From NCBI GenBank assembly GCA_963422465.1, contig OY730174.1:3250914-3314913 (forward strand): a stretch of 64,000 nt of DNA, given 5' to 3'. Positions 11,540 to 22,433 of the stretch are shown here, piece by piece. Made by a program: the position numbers and the translations under genes. Each line of letters begins with the position of its first letter. Within the stretch, counting starts at the first letter, position 1. This DNA comes from Lichina pygmaea. Its lineage: Eukaryota; Ascomycota; Lichinomycetes; Lichinales; Lichinaceae. The notes beneath the pieces are model-generated. The model had not been told where the DNA came from. It ran no database searches and worked only from the letters and a program-made list of their open reading frames with translations.

Positions 11540-12195
11540 TGTTACGACCCCTGGGACAGGAGCCACTCATTTATAGGCAATCAGGCCACAGGCCAGGCAC
11601 AAGGACACCATGGAAGTCAAGTGACCAACCAACAAGGGGTCACGTGACTGTCGAGACACACACAGGTAGCTTGACGCAGCATGTATGAAGTATTGAGACA
11701 ATCTCACCAGTCTTGATGCAGGATGCAGGAAGCATCAAGTCAGCCTCACCAGTCTTGACACAGCATGCATGAAGCATCAAGACAATCTCACCTGTCATTG
11801 ACACAGGATGCATAACATGGTGGGACTGTCAAGACAATCTCACCCATCTTGACGCAGAGTGCATAACATGGTGGGACTGTCAAGACAATCTCACCTGTCT
11901 TGATGTCGAGACTGTCAAGACAATCTTGATTTTGTCTTGACTGGCCAGCACTATATAGTCTGGTGATAGTTCCCCTATGGAACAATTGTCTTCAACTCAT
12001 GTTGTGATCCAGACAACTAGATCTACTTCAATACAATCCTTTTGTACAAAGCTATTGATCAGGTGTCACCACCACTATGTTCCACCAAACCCCTTCACAC
12101 TCCTTGACACTTCTCTCCTGCGAGAACCAACCTGCCTTCCACATCTCCCTCTTAATTCTATACTCGGTTAGGACAGCACGGTACAGACTGCAACA
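11540..12195 (+). repeat. Solo family B LTR (656 bp, type-1 repeats)
   Basis: TGTTACGACCC...TGCAACA flanked by ACCTG at 11535-11539 and 12196-12200. The surrounding B2 RT sequence joins perfectly when the LTR is removed. A solo LTR with an intact TSD results from LTR-LTR recombination of a former full element. It carries the TCAAGAC/GTCTTGA-type tandem units (about 11650-11935), like the B1 LTR. Confidence 0.93.
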
Positions 12196-14263
12196 ACCTG
12201 GAGGAAAACCTGAAAAAGAGTTTCATTCAAGAATCTCAATCGCCAGCAGGATACCCAATACTATTTGCACCAAAGAAAGATGGAAGTCTTTGACTTTATG
12301 TGGATTACAGGAAACTTAACAATATTACTATCAAAAACTGATATCTGTTGCCAAATGCAAACAAATTGCAAGACAGGATCAGCCAAGCTACAATCTTTAC
12401 CAAGCTAGACTTGAAAAGAGCATACAACCTGATACACATGAAAGAAGGAGAAGAATGGAAGACAGCCTTCAGAACCCAATACAGACACTACAAGTATCTG
12501 GTTATGCTATTCAGACTCACAAATGCACCAGCAACATGTCAAGCATTGATCAACAACATCATCAGAGCACACCTGGACCAAACAGCTATTGCCTACTTGG
12601 ACAACATTCTTGTCTACTTGAACACATAACAGGAACATACGAAACATGTGAAGGATATTCTACAATACCTACAAAAGGCAGAGCTCAAGCTCAACCCAAA
12701 GAAATACAAGTTCAACAAACTGGAAGTTGAATTCCTCAGATACATCATAGGAATTGAAGGGATCAAGATTGACTCTGAGAAAATCAAAGTGATTCAACAA
12801 TGGCCAACACTGACATCAGTTAAGGAAGTACAAGCTTTCCTAGGATTTGCCAACTTCAACTGACAGTTCATCAAGAACTACTCACAGACAGCAACACCAC
12901 TGACAGAACTCACAAAGAAGGACATGGAGTACTGGTGGACGGAGAGATAACAAAAAGCATTCCAGCAGCTCAAGGACACTTGCACCAAGAAACCAGTTCT
13001 CCTCAACTTCAAGACAGGCCAACTGACAAAAATCAAGACAGACACTTTAGATCAGGCAGTGGGAGCATGTTTATGCCAACAGCCAGACAGCAAGTGGCAC
13101 CCAGTTGCCTACTACTCACAAAAAATAACACAAGTGGAACAGAACTATAATATCTACAACAAAGAGCTACTGGCAGTCGTCAACATACTCAAGCACTGGA
13201 GAGTGTACACAGAAAGTAGTTCTGAACTCACTGTTCTCACAGACCACAAGAATCTGACAATGTTCACGACAACCAAGAAGCTGAACAGACAATAAGTCAG
13301 ATAGGCTGAACTCCTAGGGCAACACAAGTTCAAGATCTTGTACACCCCTGGACAAGACAACAGGAGAGCAGACACACTAAGCTGATGAAAAAACCACATG
13401 GAAGATGATGAAGACCAAGGAATAATCTTACAGCAGGACCAGCAAGGAAACCTGGTACCTTGACCACAGATCAACAAGCTTACGGTAGAAGACACTGAAG
13501 AATTAATAAGGAACTACCATGACAACCCAGCACATGGTCACCCAGGAATCACCAAGACCACAGACCTTATCCAATAGGCAGAGAACAATATCTTCAACCT
13601 CTGACAACATGTCACAAGCTACATCAGCAAATGTCTACTGTGCCAGAAAAACAAACACAGAAGACATAAGCTATATGGAGAAGGACACCCAAACACAATA
13701 CCAAGAAGCCTGTGGGAAGATGTGTCAATAGACTTCATCATGAAGCTACCCAAGTCTAAAGACCCAGTCACAGGAATCACCTACAACTTGATTATAGTGA
13801 TAGTGGACAGATTCACAAAATATCTGATAGTGGTACTATTCAAGGAGACCCACACAGCAGAACAGTTGGGACACCTCTTACTGGACAGATTGGCCTGCAA
13901 CAACTCGAACCTCCATGTGGTGCAGGCTGGGAACCTCGGGGCAGTCGATGGCGGGCAGCTTCCCAGACTGCTCGTAGTCGCTGCACCGAGAGCTAATCAA
14001 GTCACCGGTCAAGCTGCTGGTGTTGCGGAGCGACAGGCCACTGGAGGTGTCGCGCAGGCACCCTGGACGCCCCTGTGAAACAGCTACAGCAGAACAGAGG
14101 ACTGCGACCAAGCTTGGGAGATGAAAACCACCTGACAGACGACTACCGTGTACACTACAGCCCGAAGCCAGCCCCACAGCTGGTGGATGTGAAGTCTAGG
14201 TGTCTGATAGGGCACCTCTGGAGTAGTCGAGAGGAGTTCTCATCATGTCACCCTCCTAGCAGA

Positions 14264-14757
14264 TGTTACGACCCAGGAGGAACACGGTCTTTATATACTC
14301 ACAGAAAGCAGCAGACAGGATACTGGACAGAAGTACCAGACAGCGTGACACGGGAACCGGTCACGTGACTGGCGAGACAAACCAGGGGGTGCTTGCCGCA
14401 GCATGCATATGCACAAACAAGTGAGCAAAGTGAGCAGAGCTCACCCAGCTCACCGCAGCGTGCATGAAAAGTGAGCAAAGTGAGCAGAGCTCACTCTGCT
14501 CACAAACTGGGCACTATATAGCCAGGCGATAGTTCCCCTATGGAACGATCGTCTTCAACTCATGTTGTGATCCAGACAACTAGATCTACTTCAACACAAT
14601 CCTTTTGTACGAAGCTGTTGATCAGGTGTCACCACCACCACATTCCACCAAACCCCTTCGCACTCCTTGACACTCCTCTCCTGCGAGAACCAACCCGCCT
14701 TCCACCTCTCGCCCTAATCCTATACTCGGATAGGACGGTACAGTACAGACCGCAACA
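14264..14757 (+). repeat. B3 5' LTR (494 bp)
   Basis: TGTTACGACCC...CCGCAACA. It has two GTGAGCAAAGTGAGC-type dyad units (about 14421-14502), a sense TATA at 14515-14520 followed by the conserved TAGTTCCCCTATGGAAC segment near the expected start site, and an antisense TTTATATA near 14290. Confidence 0.95.
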
Positions 14758-14775
14758 CTTTGAAGACCCTCAAGG

Positions 14776-16275
14776 ATGAGTACCTCAGGAGCAACCAACC
14801 CCAACTTCCCAGATGGAAAGATTAGTGTCGCCAAGCCAGACCTGTTCTACGGTGAAAGAAACAAGGTTGACGACTGGCTCATGCAACTCCAAGTCTACTT
14901 TCAATTCCAACCAGAGACAAGGCTGCCTAAGGAAAAGTGGCCCCTCTTTGCAACCACTTACATGAGAGGCAATGCCTATCGATGGATCAAGCCCTACGTC
15001 AACAAACATCTCTCAGGAAACAGAGACCACGACGGCACAACAGAATGGATGACAAAATGGACGTGATTCAAGGACAAGATCAAAAGGATCCTTGGACCAT
15101 CTAACAAAGACAAAGTGGCTATACGAATGATCCAGCACATCAAACAACAACACTCAGCCGCAGAGTACACCACGCAGTTCAAACAATACTCAGTACTGAC
15201 TGACTGGGACGACAACACCCTGATGGTCATGTACTGACATGGACTCAAGGAAAACGTGAAGGATGAAATCACCTTCGACAGACAAGCAGTCAACACACTG
15301 GACGAACTGATCGCACAAGCAATCAACATTGATGACAAACTATTCGAGCGAGTGATGGAGAAACACCACGACAGAGGATACAGCCACCCCGCATGGCATG
15401 TGAGCAACCACTACAAGCCGCCTAACAAGGCACCGCCACATGACCTATATGGCTATGCACCCATGGAACTGGATGCAGTCCACCACAAGGGAAGGTTCAC
15501 GAAGGGAAGGAACAACAAAAAAGGGAAAGCACTGAAGTGCTATGCCTGTGGCAAGCTAGGCCACATGGCGAAAGACTGTTGTTCAAAGAACAAGGTGCAC
15601 CGACAGCAACTTAATACGCTTGACGGAGACTGGAATGTCATCAAGCCAGAGGACCCACCAGGAGAGGCTCAGCTATCCCTCGAACAATAGGACGACTACG
15701 ATCAGATATTGGAAGCAGCCCACCAACTGGCAACATCAGGAGGCAAGGACCTACCAGAACTAACAGGTCAGGACAAGGGACAGGAGCCCTTAACCACCTC
15801 TGATGGGGACCGAGACAAACCCGAGTCTATCAAAGAAGAAATACCACGAGGAAGCTATGCTTACAGCATGGACCCACGAAATCTACGGCATGGTGAACTA
15901 CAGTGGAGGTTTTGCACAAGGCACTACTGCACCTACCACAAACAACTACGAAGGTACGGAGGACATTCACCCTACCACACCACCTGCCACAAGCATTGGG
16001 TCAATTGCGAGAAGGATGTGTGTGAGATCCATCTTTGGGACAAACGCCAACACACCGCATTCCCCGGGCACACACATGATTGGCACGAACACCTCATGTT
16101 CCTACAGCAAGGCAACAACTACAACTGCTACGTCGACAATTGGCAGTACTGCCTCAAGCCTGGATGTGACAAGCATCAGCAAGACAAATTCATGAACAGA
16201 TTCCTCAGAACTGATGGGAATGGCTGGACCCATTGCCCAGTCAGTGGTAAGACACTTCGATCAGGAAAAGACTGA
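14776..16275 (+). pseudogene. gag: B3 gag
   Basis: 500-codon Gag frame from ATG 14776 (18 bases after the LTR) to TGA 16273-16275; B4 has exactly the same length. The N-terminal half resembles retrotransposon capsid regions. The knuckle C-x2-C-x4-H-x4-C lies at about 15537-15580. A Cys/His-rich tail (about 15910-16185) has three C-x4-C-x2-H repeats. Three internal stops occur: TGA 15064-15066 (CAA in B4, so ancestral CGA), TGA near 15237 (also in B4) and TAG near 15688 (in all B copies). Pol lies in the -1 frame, so a frameshift or reinitiation would be needed to make Gag-Pol. Confidence 0.88.
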
Positions 16276-16313
16276 ACTCCCTTGTCAAGGGGCAACATTG
16301 GGAGCTCAACAAC

Positions 16314-19300
16314 ATGACCCCTAGCAACGCAAAGCACCTGCGATTGCCTGTGTCACTATACGCCAACACGCTGATACGGACATACACACTTGTTGACTCT
16401 GGAGCCAGTGGGAACTACATTTCAAGACAACTCTACGATACCCTCAGCACTGGAAGGAGACGCAAGCAGCAGCCCTATCAGCTCGCGATGGCAAATGGAC
16501 AGACAGAGCTAGTCTGCCATGAGACGCAGCCAATGGAAATAGTTACCGGACACCATGCTGAAAGGATCCACCTTGATATTGTCAAGTTGGCCACTCAGGA
16601 TATCTACTTGGGGATGCCTTGGCTAAAGAAGCACAACCCAGTTGTTAACTGGAAGACAGGAGTACTCACGTTTAGGAACTGCACTAACAACACAGCTCAG
16701 ACCTGTTACCAGCCGCAGAAGGCGTGGACAGATGAGGGAAGGAGTCCTCAGTGGAACCTCACCGACAGAAAGGACAACTCTCAAAAGAAGAGGTCCACCT
16801 TGACAGGCACACCCTGGAACCAGGTGGCCAAACAGTCAGAGATGAAGAGAGAGGAAGTTGTTAACCCTCTGGAGATCCCTGAAGAGTACCGACCTGGGTA
16901 TGATAACCTCTTTCAGGAAGAGACAACAACAGCAGTGTTGCCTAAGCACCAACCTTGGGATCATGAGATCAAGTTGCAACCAGGGACAGAGCCAGGATTT
17001 GGACCAATTTACCAGTTATCAGAGAAAGAGCTCCAAGTACTTCACGAGTACCTGGAGGAAAACCTGAAAAAGAGTTTCATTCGAGAATCTCAATCACCAG
17101 CAGGATACCCGATACTATTTGCACCAAAGAAAGACAGAAGTCTTCAACTTTGTGTGGACTACAGGAAACTCAACGACATTACCATCAAGAACTGATATCT
17201 GTTGCCAAATGTGAACGAATTGCAAGACAGGATCAGCCAAGCTACAATCTTTACCAAGCTGGACTTGAAAGGAGCATACAACCTGATACGCATGAAAGAA
17301 GGAGAAGAATGGAAGACAGCCTTCAGAACCTGATACGGACACTACAAGTATCTGGTTATGCTATTCGGACTCACAAACACACCAGCAACATGTCAAGCAT
17401 TGATCAACAACATCATCAGAGCACACCTGGACCAAACAGCTATCGTCTACCTGGACGACATTCTTGTCTACTCGAACACGCAACAAGAACATACCAAACA
17501 TGTGAAGGATGTTCTACGATACCTACAAGAGGCAGGGCTCAAGCTCAACCTGAAGAAATGCGAGTTCAACAAACCGGAAGTTGAATTCCTCAGATACATC
17601 ATAGGGATCGAAGGGATCAAGATTGACCCTGAGAAAATCAAAGCGATTCAGCAATGGCCAACACCGACATCAGTTAAGGAAGTACAAGCCTTCCTAGGAT
17701 TTGCCAACTTCAACTGACAGTTCATCAAGAACTACTCACAGATGGCAACACCACTGACAGAACTCACGAAGAAGGACATGGAGTACTGGTGGACAGAGAG
17801 ACAACAAAAAGCATTCCAACAGCTCAAGGACGCTTGCGCCAAGGAACCAGTTCTCCTCAACTTCAAGACAGGCCAACCGACACAAATCAAGACGGACGCT
17901 TCAGATCAAGCAGTGGGAGCATGTCTATGCTAACAGGCAGACGGCAAGTGGCACCCAGTTGCCTACTACTCACGAAAGATGACACAAGTGGAACAAAACT
18001 ATGATATCCACGATAAAGAGCTACTGGCAGTCGTCAACACACTCGAACACTGGAGAGTGTACGCGGAAAGCAGTTCTGAACTCACCATTCTCACAGACCA
18101 CAAGAATCTGACAACGTTCACGACAACCAAGAAGCTGAACAGACGGCAAGTCAGATGGGCTGAACTCCTAGGGCAACACAAGTTCAAGATCTTGTACACC
18201 CCTGGACAAGACAATGGGAGAGCAGACGCACTAAGCCGACGAAAAGACCACATGGAAGATGATGAACGCCAAGGAACAATCTTACAGCAGGACCAGCAAG
18301 GAAACCTGGTGCCCCAGCCACAGATCAACAAGCTCACGGCAGAAGACACTGAAGAACTAATAAGGAACTACCACGACAATCCAGCACATGGTCACCCAGG
18401 AATCTCCAAAACCACAGACCTTATCCAACGGGCAGGGAACAATGTTATTAACCTCTGACAACATGTCACAAACTACATCAGCAAGTGTCTACTATACCAG
18501 AAAAACAAATATGGGAGACACAAGCCATACGGAGAAGGACACCCGAACACAATACCGAGAGGCCTGTGGGAAGACGTGTCAATGGACTTTATCACAAAGC
18601 TACCCAAGTCCAAAGACCCAGTCACAGGAATCACCTACGACTTGATTATGGTGATAGTGGACAGATTCACAAAATATCTAATAACAGTACCATTCAAGGA
18701 GACCCACATAGCAGAACAGTTAGGACACCTCTTACTGGACAGACTAGTCAGAGACCACGGAGTTCCAATCATGATCATTACAGACAGAGATAAACTCTTC
18801 ACATCCAACTACTGGAAGACAATCAGTGCAGCCATGGGAACAAAACCCAAAATGTCTACAGCCTATCACCCATAAACTGACGGCCAGACAGAGTGAGCGA
18901 ACCAAGTCCTGGAGACTTACCTACGGCATTACATCAACAAAACCTACAGCAATTGGGTACAGTTATTACCGGTGGCACAGCTGGCAATCAACCAGCACAG
19001 ATCAGACTCAACAAAGGGATCACTATTTTTTGCCAATTTTGGACAACATGCAAACATCAGGATGCCAAGCAGAGCTTCACCAAACACGGAGAAAGCACTC
19101 CAACATGACAAGCTCCTACGACAAACGCACACAATGATGAGGCACTACCTTCAAGAGACCTCAGAAAAAATGCAACGTCAGATGGACAAGAAATTGAAAA
19201 TAGCACCTCAGCTAAAGAAGGGGGATAAAGTCTACCTCCTCACAAGAAATTGGAAAATGAAGAAACCAAGAACAAAGAAACTGGACCATGTTAAGGTCAG

Positions 19301-19646
19301 ACTATTTTCAGTCGAAGAAAGAACCGGACCAGTCAACGTCAGACTGCGACTACCAAGGGATGCCAGAGTCTATCCAAACTTTCATATATCAATGATTGAA
19401 CCAGCCGACCAGAGCACACCCTTGCAGGAAACATTCCATTACCAACCTGAAGAAGAACAAGAGTTTGAGGTTGAACAGATCCTGGCTAGGAAAGGTCAGC
19501 AATACCTTGTCAAGTGGAAAGGATACCCAGACTCAGAAAATACCTGGGAACCACTCAAGAACCTTGCGAACTGCCAGCTTCTTCTGCGACAGTTTCGGCA
19601 GGAGCAGGACCGAACAGCTCGGCCTGCAGGAGGGACGTGTCAATGA
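16314..19646 (+). pseudogene. pol: B3 pol
   Basis: Best preserved family B Pol. Protease D-S-G-A-S-G-N-Y near 16395 and G-M-P-W-L near 16612. RT core with Y-L-D-D at about 17450. RNase H with T-D-A-S-D near 17893 and T-D-H-K-N near 18095. Integrase core (F-I-T-K-L-P to T-A-Y-H-P, 18585-18872). GPY-type module, then the chromodomain (V-E-Q-I-L... Y-L-V-K-W-K-G-Y, 19470-19600). About six nonsense codons remain, e.g. TGA 17331-17333, TGA after N-F-N near 17717, TAA near 17931 and TGA after Q-T-E near 18895. It ends four bases short of an antisense TGA codon and overlaps the longer antisense frame by 92 nt. Confidence 0.9.
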
Positions 19647-20055
19647 CTGATCAAGTCAAATCCTCGCCATCTGACTCCATCTCTTTCACCAAGCACTGAA
19701 GCTTCTGCCTCGCACAGACCTCGGCGCCCTCCAACACCTTTCGCTTCCGAGACAGACGAGCCTGCACTGTGGCAAGTTGTTCAAAGAGTGCATCATGTGT
19801 TGCCTCGTCAGTGGCAACATCCTCACGGAGGTTGTCCCGGGACATGTTCAAAGATTCCCAGGACACAGAGACACAAGACCTTCCGCGCCAAGTGCACGCA
19901 GCACATTTCAACTTATCGTCTTCTCCCGGCATCTGGAAGCACGGACGACCACGGAGAACACAAAAGTCGCAGGGCGTACGCGAAACAAAACCCCGATCGC
20001 GGATTTGAGCAGCCAGCTGAGTTCAGCTAATAGTCGCACGTGACTTTGGAGGCAT
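19555..20055 (-). pseudogene. B3 antisense zinc-cluster/coiled-coil gene
   Basis: Frame of 501 nt on the strand opposite pol, from ATG 20055 to TGA 19555-19557. Order: short N-terminus, zinc cluster C-x2-C-x6-C-x11-C-x2-C-x6-C (about 19880-19975), S-W-E-S-L-N-M, a 60-residue charged helical stretch with a likely coiled coil (19660-19860), and an acidic Ala-rich tail ending G-S-S-Q-G-S. Two in-frame TGA codons (20023-20025, 19651-19653) sit where CGA is plausible. The cluster spacing equals that of fungal Zn2Cys6 DNA-binding domains. A TATATAAA box on the same strand (20125-20132) and the LTR edge lie just upstream. Likely role: DNA- or RNA-binding regulator of the element; this is inference. 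Confidence 0.78.
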
Positions 20056-20098
20056 GACCAGATTTCATCAAGATGATGAAAGATGGAGAGGAGGATAG

Positions 20099-20678
20099 TG
20101 TTACGACCCAGGAGGAACACAGTCTTTATATACTCACAGAAAGCAGCAGACAGGATACTGGACAGAAGTACCAGACAGCGTGACACGGGAACCGGTCACG
20201 TGACTGGCGAGACAAACCAGGGGGTGCTCGCCGCAGCATGCATATGCACAAACAAGTGAGCAAAGTGAGCAGAGCTCACCCAGCTCACCGCAGCATGCAT
20301 GAAAAGTGAGCAAAGTGAGCAGAGCTCACCCAGCTTGCCGCAGCGTGCATGAAAAGTGAGCAAAGTGAGCAGAGCTCACTTATCTCACTGAGTGAGCAAA
20401 GTGAGCAGAGCTCACTCTGCTCACGAACTGGGCACTATATAGCCAGGTGATAGTTCCCCTATGGAACGATCATCTTCAACTCATGTTGTGATCCAGACAA
20501 CTAGATCTACTTCAACACAATCCTTTTGTACGAAGCCGTTGATCAGGTGTCACCACCACCACGTTCCACCAAACCCCTTCGCGCTCCTTGACACTCCTCT
20601 CCTGTGAGAACCAACCCGCCTTCCACCTCTCGCCCTAATCCTATACTCGGATAGGACGGTACGGTACAGACCGCAACA
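20099..20678 (+). repeat. B3 3' LTR (580 bp)
   Basis: Same ends as the 5' LTR but four dyad units (about 20257-20415) instead of two, explaining the 86-bp length difference. Preceded by the purine tract GATGGAGAGGAGGATAG. Sense TATA near 20435. Confidence 0.95.
20125..20132 (-). promoter_or_regulatory. Antisense TATA box in family B 3' LTR
   Basis: TATATAAA read on the minus strand, 70 bases upstream of the antisense zinc-cluster ATG (20055). The same box is at 47338-47345 in B4, 54 bases before its first ATG. The type-1 LTR of B1 has TATAAATA at the equivalent place. Confidence 0.6.
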
Positions 20679-21147
20679 GCAGAGTCTCCAGCTAACACGT
20701 GAGGATCTGCTAGGGGGGGAGTGGCCTTGGCACTGTGGTGTTGTTAATCGAACACAGACCACCTGTTAAAGAAGGAGAGTGGTCGTATAAGGAGACATCA
20801 CCGCTCCAGTGTCTAAGGGCTGTGTGATAGCCAAAGTGCTGGCTTGATGGTTTTGCCTAAGGTCTTCCCACAAAGTCTCTTCGTACAATCCACAATCTGG
20901 GGCCAGGGGACTGGGTTATCCAGTGGGCCAACAGGTGCAACCAGAGCTCCACAGGCAACAGCAGACCAAGGAGAACTCCTCCCTACTTGGTTAGTGGGCT
21001 GGAAAGGCAGCCCTGCAGGTGCTGGCACAGCCTGCAGGGTCTGTAAGGCCTGCGAGGCATGGTCGGCCTTTGTACAAGAGATCTGCGAAGGTAACATGAA
21101 ACAGTTAACAACTGCGAGGTGTGGCATATAATGGCAGTGACAGAGGT

Positions 21148-21418
21148 TGTCATAGTTCTGGCCCAGTTGCATATCTGGCACAAGCCATGCACCTTGCCGG
21201 GAAGTCCCATCTGCACTGTTTGCCTGTTTGCTCCGCTGTTGCCTGATCCCCTGCCTATAAGAACTTCTCCTGCTCCCCCAGCTTCTTCTCTTCTTTTCTC
21301 TTTTCCTTCCTCGTCTTTCGCCTTGTACATCAATCCAAGTCTCAAGTCTCAAGCCAAGTCAGGTCAAGGTTACCAAATCAGTTAGACTTGAGTTCTGCTC
21401 TGCTATTGCCTTGTCACA
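21148..21418 (+). repeat. A2 5' LTR (271 bp)
   Basis: TGTCATAG...CTTGTCACA, with CCTATAAGAAC as probable core promoter. The internal region begins CTGCGAAAGACC; no TGG-type tRNA primer site is evident. Confidence 0.95.
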
Positions 21419-21476
21419 CTGCGAAAGACCTACCCAACCATAACACACTTCACCAAGCCACATTCACGTCCTTGTC

Positions 21477-22433
21477 ATATCTCAACAACCAGACCAAGCC
21501 ATGCCAGTTGCTGGAAATAACAAGTTCCTTCACAACATGTTTGCAGAGTTCATGTGAATTCAAGCTACTAACACTACTCCCAAGTCCAAGTCTGAACGCA
21601 CTGCTGACCCAGAGATCTTCAGTGGTGATGGCGGAAACACGGAAATCACGCATGAGAAGCTTGAGAGCTTCATCACGTCACTGTCACTCAAGATGACACT
21701 CAACACTGACTGGTACCCCACGGAAACATCGCGGATTGCGTACGTCTTTTCACACACGACTGGCACTGCGCAGTCCTACATCTCAGCTAAGATCACGGCT
21801 GGCCAGTACATTGACTGGCACGACATCGTCCAAGATCTCCGGAACACCTTCTCTGACCCAGACCCAGAGTTCCTAGCTCAGAGAAAGCTCATCACCTTAT
21901 GTCAGGCCAACTGTTTCTTTGCCGAGTTCTTCACAGAGTTCAATCAGTATGCTCCATGCACAGGCTTCAACAACAAGGCCTTGAAGTGCCATCTTTGATG
22001 TGCTGTCTCTGAAGAGCTTGCCAAGCAGCTTGTCAGCATCAACCTCAAGGACATCAGCTATCAGAAGCTTGTTGAGGAATGCCAGCTGCAGGACAACCAG
22101 TTGCGTGCCACTTCTGCCAACTCTCACCGTCCACGTCAAGCACCTCCCACCCAAGCCTCAGTTCCACAGTCAGGAGCTTCAGTTCTGTGTCCAGGGTTCA
22201 TCAAGCCAGCCTTCACACCACAGCCACCAAGTCCTACTATGGATCTCAGCCACTCTAAGCTGACGCCAGAAGAGCGAGAACATCACTGAAGCAAAGGCCT
22301 CTGCTTCTACTGTGGGAACCAAGGTCATGTCTCAACCTTCTGTCCAGTGAAAAGCATGCCTGTTGTTGCCACCACCACGACCACCACCAAGTCTGCCACT
22401 GTTGAGACTACTCCAGAGTCGGAAAACAAGTAG
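21477..22433 (+). pseudogene. gag: A2 gag
   Basis: 957-nt frame homologous to A3 gag. The start codon is ATA (21477-21479) where A3 has ATG. A TGA early in the frame (near 21556) and TGA codons near 21996 and 22287 interrupt it. The CCHC knuckle (C-F-Y-C-G-N-Q-G-H) lies at about 22300-22345. It ends at TAG 22431-22433. The pol frame (-1) is already open across this stop. The Cys/His-rich tail seen in families B and C is absent. Confidence 0.85.

Larger units (their letters stand above)
14264..20678 (+). mobile_element. Chromovirus family B, copy B3 (complete, 6.4 kb)
   Basis: LTRs at 14264-14757 and 20099-20678, TSD GCAGA at 14259-14263 and 20679-20683, inside the LINE-1 5' module. Contents: gag 14776-16275, pol 16314-19646, antisense zinc-cluster gene 20055-19555, purine tract just before 20099. 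It is much richer in CpG than its grand-host B2 and retains the Y-L-D-D RT box, fitting a younger insertion, but shared stops remain. The LTRs differ in length by two tandem units. Confidence 0.95.

Noticed and set aside
14758-14775. A tRNA primer-binding site after the LTRs
   Set aside because: None of the three families has a TGG or another recognisable tRNA 3'-end complement next to the 5' LTR; self-priming is possible but cannot be shown here.
20813-21352. A 179-codon minus-strand frame
   Set aside because: It runs across the junction between the LINE-1 module and the A2 LTR, so it is an artefact of the insertion.
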